Assembly (NCBI GenBank): GCA_034678345.1
Contig: JAXDBZ010000192.1
Span: forward strand, 1-15,616
Reading direction: 5' to 3'
Length of the DNA: 15,616 nucleotides
Origin: JANXPZ01 sp034678345
Lineage (GTDB): Bacteria; Eisenbacteria; RBG-16-71-46
How positions within the stretch are numbered: the first letter of the stretch is position 1; every line of letters begins with the position of its first letter. The notes beneath the pieces were generated by a model that was given only the letters and a program-made list of their open reading frames with translations, ran no database searches and was not told the origin of the DNA. The translations under genes were made by a program, and so were the position numbers. Positions 6,376 through 13,672 of the stretch are shown in pieces.

Positions 6376-8139
6376 ATGACGTGCCCGCAGGGCCCCCCCG
6401 TGGGGCCTGCATCGGTCAGGGAGCGGACTCCCCAGACGACGGCGATCGCCGACGCGGCCTCCGCGTGGACGGCGAGGTTCGCACGCACCCTCAAGAACTG
6501 CCGTCTCTACGAGAGCGGCAATCCCGCCGTGCTGCGCCTGCGCGAGGAGCTGGCCACGTCCCTGGCCCAGCTGCTGGACGAGCACGGCCCCCTCACGCTG
6601 CGCTGCACCTCCCACGACGTCCTCTGCGGCGAGACCTCGCTCTACCCCGCGCGCTCGCGCGACGACAACCTGGGCATCGTGTTCTTCCGGGACGGCATCC
6701 GCGGCATCGTGTTCTCGCCCGGGATCCCCCGCTGCGAAGTGGACGCGTTCCTCGACGCGGTGCTCCGGGTGACCGGTCGCGCCGCGGAGGACGAGGACCT
6801 GGTCACGCTGCTGTGGGACGCCGACCTCGGGCACGTGGCCATCGAGTCGGTCACCGTCGAGGCGCCCCTCGAAGACGGCGAGGGGCCCGCCGCGGACGGC
6901 GCCGGGGGATCCGCGCCCATGCCCTGGCCCGCGGCGGGCAGCGAGGCGCGCCCCGCCGCCGGACCCGCCGCGCCGTGCGGCGACGGCGAGCCCGGTGGCG
7001 GGACGCAGCGGTCCGACGACTGGATCACCGACGAGCCCTTCGTGTTGTCCGAGATGGCCCTCGCCGAGCTCGAGGGGATCGGTCCGATCGAGATGGCCCG
7101 GCTGCGCGGCGAGCACCAGGCCGAGGTCGCGGGCGACCTGCTCGCGGGCGCCCTCGCCCTGGCCGGCGAGTGCCTGCAGGTCGAGGCCGGAGCCGACGAG
7201 GGCGACGAGCTGCAGGCCTTCCTCGCGCAGCAGGCGCGCGAGGCGATCGTGTCGGGCGCCTGGCCCGAGGCCCGCCGCGCGCTGGAGCTGCTCGCGGCGC
7301 AGCCGGGCGGGAGCGACGCGGTCGCCGGGCTCCTCGGCGAGCTCTCCGAGCCCGGTTCGCTGATCACCGCCGCCGCGACGCGCGCGGTGGACCGACAGGA
7401 CGCGCGCGGCGTGCAGGCCTTCCTCGCGCTGGCCCGCGATCTGGGGCCGGCGGCGGCGGATTGGCTGATGCGGGTCCTCGCCGCGAGCGAGCGGCAGCGC
7501 ACGCGGTTGCCGCTCGCCCGCACGCTGGCGGAGATCCTGCGCGGCGAGCCGGAGCGGCTGGCCGCCTGGTTGCCGGACCCGCGCTGGTACGTGGTCCGCA
7601 ATGTGGTCTACATCCTCGGCTGGATCGGCGGCGGGGCCATCGTCGGTCTGCTGCAGACGGTCGCCGGGCACGACGACCCGCGCGTACGCCGGGAGGTGCT
7701 CGCGGCGCTGGCGCACGTCGGGCAGCGGGAGTCGCGCGACGTGCTGCTGGCGATGCTCGACGGCGCCGAGACGCGCACCTTCTGCTCCGCGCTGCACCTG
7801 CTGTCCTCCGCGCGCGACCCGGAGGTGGCCGGCCTGCTGCTGGACCGGCTGCTGGACGCCCGCTTCCACGAGCGTGCACCCGAGGAGCGGCGGGCCATCT
7901 ACTCGGCCCTCGCCCGGGTCGCCGGGGAGGAGATCCTGCCGCGGCTCGAGACCGAGCTGTACGAGGTCCGCCGGTTCCAGAGCGATCAGGAGGTCCACCG
8001 CCTCGCCGTCGCCCGCTGCATCGCCCGCATCGGCGGGACCCGCGGCTACGAGGTCCTGCAGCGCGGCATCCACTCGGGGAACCGGCGCGTCCGCGCCGTC
8101 TGCGAGAGCGCGCTCGCGGGGGCCAGGTCCCATGGCTGA
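6376..8139 (+). CDS. HEAT-repeat protein with unnamed N-terminal domain
   Basis: This 587-residue soluble protein has no signal peptide or membrane segment. Residues 31-165 form an N-terminal domain with RLYES (43-47) and a G-x-x-G-x-x-F-x-P-G-I motif (107-117), then E121, F125-L126 and V129-L130. A related domain begins the HD-GYP protein encoded next. Residues 166-215 are a Gly/Pro/Ala-rich linker and 220-390 are helical. Residues 395-585 contain HEAT repeats (for example YVVRNVVYILGWIG at 405-418 and DDPRVRREVLAAL at 433-445). HEAT arrays usually act as protein-docking scaffolds, so it may be a partner of the HD-GYP enzyme or the hybrid kinase. ATG at 6376 has GGTGA 7 nt upstream. An ATG at 6214 would add 54 residues and cross the promoter candidate, so it was not chosen. 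The gene overlaps the next by 8 nt. The function is not known. Confidence 0.85.
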   Translation: MTCPQGPPVGPASVRERTPQTTAIADAASAWTARFARTLKNCRLYESGNPAVLRLREELATSLAQLLDEHGPLTLRCTSHDVLCGETSLYPARSRDDNLGIVFFRDGIRGIVFSPGIPRCEVDAFLDAVLRVTGRAAEDEDLVTLLWDADLGHVAIESVTVEAPLEDGEGPAADGAGGSAPMPWPAAGSEARPAAGPAAPCGDGEPGGGTQRSDDWITDEPFVLSEMALAELEGIGPIEMARLRGEHQAEVAGDLLAGALALAGECLQVEAGADEGDELQAFLAQQAREAIVSGAWPEARRALELLAAQPGGSDAVAGLLGELSEPGSLITAAATRAVDRQDARGVQAFLALARDLGPAAADWLMRVLAASERQRTRLPLARTLAEILRGEPERLAAWLPDPRWYVVRNVVYILGWIGGGAIVGLLQTVAGHDDPRVRREVLAALAHVGQRESRDVLLAMLDGAETRTFCSALHLLSSARDPEVAGLLLDRLLDARFHERAPEERRAIYSALARVAGEEILPRLETELYEVRRFQSDQEVHRLAVARCIARIGGTRGYEVLQRGIHSGNRRVRAVCESALAGARSHG

Positions 8140-9607
8140 GCGGTCCGTCCAGCACGGGGCCCCGCGCGGAGGGGCGGCGCCCGAGCGCGAGGCGGCGCTC
8201 GGTCCGGAGCTGCTCCAGCGCCTGCACGGCTCGCTGCGCGGCCTGCGGCTCTACGGCAGTGCCAGCCAGGCCCTGCAGGAGCAGATCCATCAGCTCCTGG
8301 CGGCGATCGCCGCGCTGATGGACGACGAGGTCGTCCTGATCGGGATGGGGGAGCACTTCTTCCTCAACGACGTGCGCCTCAAGCCCGACCCGGCGAGCGT
8401 CGGCCTGTGGCGCGCGGTGATCGTCGAGCTCGAGGCGCGGGGGCTCGGCGGGCTGCGGTTCACCCCGGGCCTGAGCGCCCCCGAGCTGGAGAGCTTCCTG
8501 CGCTGCGTCCTGGCGGTCCGGGACGCGGCGGGCGCGGCCGGCCTCCCCGAGGAGCTGCTGCGCGCCGGCGTGCTCCACGCCGCGCCGGTGCGCCTGAGCG
8601 AGATGGGCTCGCAGGGTCCGGGCACGGACGAGGCCGCCGCCGAGGCCGCCGAGGCCGCCGACGGGTTCGACGCCGAGCGCGCGCGCGCCGCGCGGCACTT
8701 CCGGGACGCGCTGCAGGGCACGCGGAGCCTGGTGCTGCGCACCGCCCAGACGGGCCGGCCGGCCCTGCAGCTGGCGCGTCGCCTCGTGCAGCCCATCGTG
8801 GACAGCGTCCTGAAAAACGAGTTCTCGATCGTCGGCCTCACCGCCCTGAAGGACCACGACGAGTACACCTACGCCCACTGCGTCAACGTGAGCGTGCTCT
8901 CGATCAGCATCGGGCAGAAGCTGGGGCTGCCGCGCCAGGCCCTCGCCAACCTGGGCGTGGCCGCCCTCCTGCACGACCTCGGCAAGCTGATGGTGCCCGC
9001 CGACGTGCTGCAGAAACCCGGTCGGCTCACGCCGGAGGAGATGGCCCTGGTCCAGCACCATCCGCTGCACGGCGTCCGCATCATCGCCCGCCTGCGGGGC
9101 CTCATGCCGCTGACCCTCGACTGCATGCGCACCGCCTTCCAGCACCACATGAACGCCGACGGCAGCGGGTACCCCCGCGTGACGGGGGGGAGCGGGCAAG
9201 CGGTCTTCGCCCGCATCGTGACGGTGGCGGACCTGTTCGACGCGCTCACCTCGCACCGCGCCTACCGCGCCCGTCCCTTCACGGGTCTCGAGGCGCTCCG
9301 CGCCCTGGTGAACCGGAAGCGCCAGCAGCTGGATCCCGGGGTGACTTGGGCCCTGGTGAGGACCGTCGGCTACTACCCGGCGGGCACGGCGATGATCACG
9401 GAATCCGATCACGTGGTCCTGAGCGTCAGTCCGAACCCGGCCGACCTCGCCCGGCCGCACTGCCGGGTGCTGCTGCGGCCCGACCTGTCGGTGCCGGAGC
9501 CCGACGCCCCGGAGACCTGGGATCCCATGCCGGAGGGCGAGACCGTCGCCCGCGTGCTGACACCCGAGGAATTCACGGTGGACTCGAAGATGCTGCTGGC
9601 GGCGTGA
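8132..9607 (+). CDS. HD-GYP domain cyclic-di-GMP phosphodiesterase
   Basis: This 491-residue cytosolic protein is predicted to hydrolyse the second messenger cyclic di-GMP. The HD-GYP core spans about 225-430. It retains Glu244 and His249 in HDEYTYAH, the His281-Asp282 pair with Lys285, His310 in HHPLHG, His338-His339, DGSGYP at 343-348 and Asp367. These are the metal ligands and signature residues of active enzymes. The usual Glu after the paired His is Met340. Residues 26-129 form an N-terminal domain related to that of the preceding HEAT-repeat protein (RLYGS at 39-43, GLGGLRFTPGL at 104-114, ELESFL at 118-123). An Ala/Glu repeat linker follows (about 167-176). There is no receiver or PAS domain, so the input probably comes through the N-terminal domain. 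ATG at 8132 overlaps the end of the HEAT gene, and the next gene begins 29 nt downstream. Confidence 0.93.
   Translation: MAERSVQHGAPRGGAAPEREAALGPELLQRLHGSLRGLRLYGSASQALQEQIHQLLAAIAALMDDEVVLIGMGEHFFLNDVRLKPDPASVGLWRAVIVELEARGLGGLRFTPGLSAPELESFLRCVLAVRDAAGAAGLPEELLRAGVLHAAPVRLSEMGSQGPGTDEAAAEAAEAADGFDAERARAARHFRDALQGTRSLVLRTAQTGRPALQLARRLVQPIVDSVLKNEFSIVGLTALKDHDEYTYAHCVNVSVLSISIGQKLGLPRQALANLGVAALLHDLGKLMVPADVLQKPGRLTPEEMALVQHHPLHGVRIIARLRGLMPLTLDCMRTAFQHHMNADGSGYPRVTGGSGQAVFARIVTVADLFDALTSHRAYRARPFTGLEALRALVNRKRQQLDPGVTWALVRTVGYYPAGTAMITESDHVVLSVSPNPADLARPHCRVLLRPDLSVPEPDAPETWDPMPEGETVARVLTPEEFTVDSKMLLAA
8630..8659 (+). repeat. Short in-frame GAGGCCGCC repeat
   Basis: One 12-nt unit and two 9-nt units of the GAGGCCGCC type encode the Glu-Ala-Ala linker between the N-terminal domain and the HD-GYP core. 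This is low-complexity linker DNA that could vary in length. Confidence 0.7.
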
Positions 9608-9636
9608 GCCGAGCCGCAGCCGACGAAAGGACGACC

Positions 9637-12600
9637 ATGTTCGACAACGCCGCCAACGGAAGGGACCCGGGCACCCGCGACTCGTTCCTCGCCGCCCTGG
9701 GACTGCTGGAACTGCTCGAGACGATGCCGGACCCGGCCTTCGTCTGCGACGTGCGGGGCACGCTGCTCTGGGCCAGCAGCGGGTTCGAGGCCCTGGCCGG
9801 TCAGCCGCTCTCGGAGTGGGTCGGCCGTCCCCTGCTCGCGAACCTGCCGCCCCCGGCCCGTCGGCACGCCCTGCGCGCACTGGCGCGCCAGCGGCGCCGG
9901 GACGAACCCGGCCTCGAGGTCTCGCTGCCCGTGACGGATCCCCGGGGACGGAGCACGGACGTCCTCGTGCGCGCCCGCAGGTGGAAGCGCGCGGACGGAC
10001 AGGTGTACGTGGCCGGCACCGCCGCGGAGGCGAGGCCCGCGGCGCCGGACGCGCCCTCCGCCCCGGGCGGGGCCGGCGCGGTGGACGCCGCGATCCTGGC
10101 GGCGAGCGAGGCGCTGGCCACGGTGAACCGGGAGATCCGCGCGCCGATGAACGCGCTGATCGGGATGGCCCGCCTGCTCCTGCAGACGGAGCTCAACGAC
10201 GAGCAGAAGGCGCTCGCCGACCTGATCTGGAAGTCCGGGCAGTCGGCGCTGCGGCTGGTGAACGACGCCTGCGTGTTCACGCGTCCGGAAGCCGGCCAGC
10301 TCGACCTGGACCTCATCCCCTTCGATCTGCGGGTCGCGGTGGACGAGTCGGCGGTGGCGCTCTCCTCGCTCGCCGACGACCGCGGGCTCGAGATGCAGTG
10401 CCGCGTCCACCCGGCCGTCCCCTCGCGCCTGCGGGGCGATCCCGGGCGCCTGCGCCAGATCCTGATGAACCTCGGTGAGCGGGCGATGCAGGCTCCCGGC
10501 TGCCGGCGCGTCGAGCTGCTGGTCAGCCGGCTGCGCGAGACCGACCAGACCGTCACGCTGAGGTTCCTCGTCCTGGGGCGGAGCGGTGCCGCCGACGGCG
10601 TGGCCGCGGCGCCCCGCTCGACGGGGCACGAGTCCGGCACCGCCTGGGGCCTGGCGGTCATCCAGCGGCTGGCCGACCTCATGGGCGGCAAGACCGGCAC
10701 CGAGTGCACCGAGGGCGAAGGCTGCCGGCACTGGTTCGACATCGAGATGGCGAAGCAGGAGGAGGTCGAGCCGGCGCCGGTCCAGTGCCTGTCGAAGACC
10801 GAGCTGGCGACCAAGCGCGCCCTGGTCGTGGACAGCTCCCCGCTCGCGGTGCGGGCGCTGCAGGCCCGGCTCACCGGGGTGGGCTGCCGCGTGTCCGAGG
10901 CCCGGGACGCCGAGGAGGCGATGACCGCGCTGCGCTCGGCGGTCGAGACGGGCGATCCCTTCCACTTCGTGCTCATCGACCGCGACCTGCCCGGCGTGGA
11001 CGGCGAGGAGCTGGGGGCCATGATCCGCGCCGATCACGCGCTGGACGTGGCGCGCACCGTGGTGCTGACGACGGTCGGGCGCCGTGGCGACGCGGCGCGC
11101 GCCCGGGCGCGGGGCTTCTCGGCCTTCCTGCCCAAGACGATGGGGGTGGAGGAACTGGTGGACGCCCTCTGCGAGGTGATCCGCCAGGCGATGATCACGC
11201 CACCGGGCGGCACGCCGGACCTGGTCACGCGCTACTCCCTGGCCGAGGGCCGGCGCAGCCAGACGCGCGTGCTGCTCGTGGACGAGGACGCGGTGAACCA
11301 GGTGGTGACGCAGTGGTACCTGCGCCGCCTGGGCTACCAGCTGGAGATCGCGGGGACCTGCGCCGACGCACGGGCCGCCTGGGCGAACGGGAGCTTCGAT
11401 ATCGTCATGGTGGACGAGCAACTCCCGGACGGGGACGCCCTGGCGCTGGCCCGCGAGCTGCGCGGCGAGGGCCGGAGCGGGGCGTTCGTGGCGATGTTCC
11501 GCGACGAGGCCTCGCCGGCGCGGCAGGCGTGGCAGGAATCGGGCCTGGGCGACGCGATGACCAAGCCGGTGGACCTCGTGGTCCTGGCGCGGATCCTCGA
11601 ACGGTTGACGGGTACGGGGCTGGCCTCCGGGTCGGCCGGCGAGGACGAGTGCGCGGGGATGCTGGCCGTGGGCTCGCAGCCGCCCGCGGACCGGCTGGAG
11701 ATCGTCACGCCGGACGTGGACCGGATCCTGACGGAGTCCGAGGTCCAGGCGGCCATGGCCTCCGCGGTCAGGTTCGCGATGTCCGCCCCCGCGCCCGACG
11801 TGCCGGCGGCGCCTTCCGCGGACGGCGTGCCCGATTGCCCCGACGTGGCGGAGGTGGTGCCGGAGGAGACGCCCGCGGCGGAGCCCGCTGATGAAGAGTG
11901 CATCGCCGCGGAGCCCGCGGCGGCGGAGTGTGTCGCGGCGGAGCCCGAGCCGGAGTGGGGCGCCACGGAGCCCGCGGCCGCGACGCCGGACGACTGGCCC
12001 TCGGTGATGATGCTCCCCATCACGGCGGAGCCTCCTCCCGGAGCCGCGGTGGGTTGCGAGACGTCCATGGAATCCGAATCCGGGCCCGGGGTCGCGACCC
12101 GGGAGTCGGATCAGGCGCCTGTGCCCCTGTTGACGGTGCTCACGCCCGAGGACGTGCAGGTGCTCGAGGCGTCATCGGAATTCCCCGATGTCCCGACCGA
12201 GGCGGAGCCGGAGGCAGAGGTCGAGGCAGAGGTCGAGGCGGAGGTCGAGCCGGAACGCGAGGTCGAGGCCGCGATGGAGCCGGCCGAGCCGGCGGATCCG
12301 TGCCCGGACGTGCCCGTGCGCCTCGAGTTGGTCGAGACGCCGGTCGCGCCGGCGGCGGAGCCCTCGTCCGGGCTCGATCTCGGGTGCCTCGAGACGGCCA
12401 GCATGGGGCTGCCCAGCGTGCGGCAGGCGCTCCTGGGCGCCTTCATGAACGAGATCAACCCGTTCCTCGAGCGGCTCTCGTGGATGCTCACCGACGAGGA
12501 CGCCCAGACCGCGGCGGCGGACGCCCACGCGCTCGCCGCGCTGTCGCGGTCCGTCGGGGCGGTCGCGCTCGCCGAGGCCCTCGAGGAACTCGAGCGGAGT

Positions 12601-12717
12601 GGTGCGGAGGGATCGCTGAAGGTCGGCCATCCCGTCCTGCAGCGTTGCCACGGACAGGGGCTCGATGCCGCGGCGGAGGTGCGCGCGCTGCTCGGTCCGC
12701 AGCGCCGGGCCGCCTGA
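9637..12717 (+). CDS. Hybrid histidine-kinase-like protein, degenerate kinase core, REC-REC-Hpt
   Basis: This 1026-residue soluble signalling protein contains, in order: a PAS-like domain (20-130); a HisKA-like region (160-220); a HATPase-like region (230-372); REC1 (394-515); REC2 (543-658); an acidic Pro/Ala/Glu linker (about 665-918); and a C-terminal Hpt domain (about 920-1020). The H-box reads NREIRAPMNALIGM with Arg165 where the phospho-accepting His belongs. The N-box is MNLGERAM and the G1 box is LVLGRSG, so the ATP-binding Asn and DxGxG are lost; only a G2-like GTAWGLA (334-340) remains. REC1 keeps Asp448 and Lys500 but has a weakened acidic pocket (VDSS at 398-401). REC2 looks complete (Asp549, Asp551, Asp593, Lys643). 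The Hpt keeps His964 but lacks the following Lys-Gly. ATG is preceded by AAAGG at 9626-9630. It is probably a phosphorelay hub or scaffold fed by another kinase. Confidence 0.9.
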   Translation: MFDNAANGRDPGTRDSFLAALGLLELLETMPDPAFVCDVRGTLLWASSGFEALAGQPLSEWVGRPLLANLPPPARRHALRALARQRRRDEPGLEVSLPVTDPRGRSTDVLVRARRWKRADGQVYVAGTAAEARPAAPDAPSAPGGAGAVDAAILAASEALATVNREIRAPMNALIGMARLLLQTELNDEQKALADLIWKSGQSALRLVNDACVFTRPEAGQLDLDLIPFDLRVAVDESAVALSSLADDRGLEMQCRVHPAVPSRLRGDPGRLRQILMNLGERAMQAPGCRRVELLVSRLRETDQTVTLRFLVLGRSGAADGVAAAPRSTGHESGTAWGLAVIQRLADLMGGKTGTECTEGEGCRHWFDIEMAKQEEVEPAPVQCLSKTELATKRALVVDSSPLAVRALQARLTGVGCRVSEARDAEEAMTALRSAVETGDPFHFVLIDRDLPGVDGEELGAMIRADHALDVARTVVLTTVGRRGDAARARARGFSAFLPKTMGVEELVDALCEVIRQAMITPPGGTPDLVTRYSLAEGRRSQTRVLLVDEDAVNQVVTQWYLRRLGYQLEIAGTCADARAAWANGSFDIVMVDEQLPDGDALALARELRGEGRSGAFVAMFRDEASPARQAWQESGLGDAMTKPVDLVVLARILERLTGTGLASGSAGEDECAGMLAVGSQPPADRLEIVTPDVDRILTESEVQAAMASAVRFAMSAPAPDVPAAPSADGVPDCPDVAEVVPEETPAAEPADEECIAAEPAAAECVAAEPEPEWGATEPAAATPDDWPSVMMLPITAEPPPGAAVGCETSMESESGPGVATRESDQAPVPLLTVLTPEDVQVLEASSEFPDVPTEAEPEAEVEAEVEAEVEPEREVEAAMEPAEPADPCPDVPVRLELVETPVAPAAEPSSGLDLGCLETASMGLPSVRQALLGAFMNEINPFLERLSWMLTDEDAQTAAADAHALAALSRSVGAVALAEALEELERSGAEGSLKVGHPVLQRCHGQGLDAAAEVRALLGPQRRAA
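12211..12246 (+). repeat. 12-bp tandem repeat encoding EAEV x3
   Basis: Three 12-bp units, GAGGCAGAGGTC twice and GAGGCGGAGGTC once, encode Glu-Ala-Glu-Val three times (residues 859-870) in the acidic linker before the Hpt domain. The near-identity of the units suggests recent slippage or expansion. Confidence 0.85.
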
Positions 12718-12740
12718 GCCCCGACGCGGATCTTCCGCTT

Positions 12741-12777
12741 CCGCCCCCCGGCCGGCAGCTTCAGCCCCGGGGGGCGG
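12741..12777 (+). terminator. Strong GC hairpin after signalling operon
   Basis: CCGCCCCCCGG (12741-12751) pairs perfectly with CCGGGGGGCGG (12767-12777) across a 15-nt loop, starting 23 nt after the stop of the hybrid kinase gene. No T-tract follows, so it is not a textbook intrinsic terminator. Its position between an operon end and the next promoter fits transcript termination or 3'-end protection. Confidence 0.5.
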
Positions 12778-12806
12778 CGCGTTCCCGGGGTGCGCCCCGC
12801 GGGTCC

Positions 12807-12835
12807 ATGACAGGACCGGACGGCTGCGACATAAT
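12807..12835 (+). promoter_or_regulatory. Sigma70-type promoter of ABC exporter operon
   Basis: ATGACA (12807-12812, five of six -35 bases), a 17-nt spacer and CATAAT (12830-12835, five of six -10 bases) lie 62 nt upstream of the ABC ATPase start. The predicted start near 12842 gives a leader of about 55 nt that contains the purine-rich ribosome binding site. Confidence 0.65.
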
Positions 12836-12880
12836 GCCGCGGCCATGACACCACGCGCGTCCCGGGCCGCCCGCGGAAGA

Positions 12881-12893
12881 GGAGGGAGGAGGG
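12881..12893 (+). promoter_or_regulatory. Ribosome binding site of ABC ATPase gene
   Basis: A run of GGAGG-type repeats (GGAGGGAGGAGGG) ends 3 nt before ATG 12897. Several registers can pair with 16S rRNA at suitable spacing, which suggests strong initiation. Confidence 0.6.
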
Positions 12894-12896
12894 CGC

Positions 12897-13667
12897 ATGC
12901 CTGAGCCGCTCCCGCCCGCGGCGCCGCACGCCGTCCTCACCGCCGCGGGACTGCGCAAGACCTACGGCGACGTCGTCGCCGTGGACGAGGTCTCCTTCGA
13001 TGTCCGCCGCGGCGAGATCGTCGGTCTGCTCGGGCCCAACGGGGCCGGGAAGACCACGACCATCGACATGGTGCTGGGCGTGCTCACGCCCGACGCCGGC
13101 CGCATCCTCGTCGAGGACCTCGACCTGGCCACCCACCGCTCCGCCGCGAACGAGCGCATGAACTTCGCCGCGGTTTACTCGCCGCTGCCCGGCAACCTCA
13201 CCGTGGCGCAGAATCTGGAGGTGTTCGGGCTGCTCTACGGCGTGCCGCGGCGGCGCGAGCGCATCGCCGAGCTGCTCGTCGAGTACGACCTGGCGCGCTT
13301 CCGCGGCGCCCGCAGCGGCGTGCTCTCCTCGGGCGAGCAGACGCGCCTGTCGCTGGCCAAGGCGGTGATGAACCGCCCGCCCCTGCTGCTGCTCGACGAG
13401 CCCACCGCCTCGCTCGACCCGGCCAGCGCCCGCGACATGCGCGCGCGCATCCGCGACTTCGTGGCGCGGGAACACGCCGGCGTGCTGTGGACCTCGCACA
13501 ACATGCACGAGGTGGCGGAGGTCTGCGACCGCGTGCTGTTCCTCTCGCACGGGCGCCTGCTGCTCGAGGGCGATCCGCGGGCGCTGCCGCGCGAGCACGG
13601 CCAGGCGAACCTGGAGGAGCTGTTCATCACCGTCGCGCGCGAGCCGCTGTCGCTCGCGCTGGAGTGA
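12897..13667 (+). CDS. ABC transporter ATP-binding protein (ABC-2 exporter type)
   Basis: This 256-residue cytoplasmic ATPase powers the membrane exporter encoded next. Walker A GPNGAGKT is at 46-53, the ABC signature LSSGEQ at 143-148, Walker B LLLLDEP at 163-169, the D-loop SLD at 172-174 and the H-loop His at 201 (TSHNMHE). The Q-loop region reads NFAAVYSPLPGNLTV (89-103), with Ser where most ATPases have Gln. I have the impression that a subgroup of ABC-2 exporter ATPases with MNF...LYGV sequences shares this feature. The substrate cannot be told from sequence; drug, lipid or polysaccharide export are all possible. It is the first gene of a three-gene operon and its stop lies within the ribosome binding site of the permease gene. 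Confidence 0.95.
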   Translation: MPEPLPPAAPHAVLTAAGLRKTYGDVVAVDEVSFDVRRGEIVGLLGPNGAGKTTTIDMVLGVLTPDAGRILVEDLDLATHRSAANERMNFAAVYSPLPGNLTVAQNLEVFGLLYGVPRRRERIAELLVEYDLARFRGARSGVLSSGEQTRLSLAKAVMNRPPLLLLDEPTASLDPASARDMRARIRDFVAREHAGVLWTSHNMHEVAEVCDRVLFLSHGRLLLEGDPRALPREHGQANLEELFITVAREPLSLALE

Positions 13668-13672
13668 GCCCC

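Noticed and set aside
10129..10131. Arg165 of the hybrid kinase as a sequencing error for His
   Set aside because: The codon is CGG, two changes from either His codon, and the N-box and G1 box are degenerate as well, so a single miscall does not explain it.
9409..11421. 670-codon open frame on the minus strand opposite the HD-GYP and kinase genes
   Set aside because: The translation is Arg/Gly/His-biased with no recognisable motif. It is antisense to two genes with clear domain signatures and reflects the third-position GC bias of this genome.
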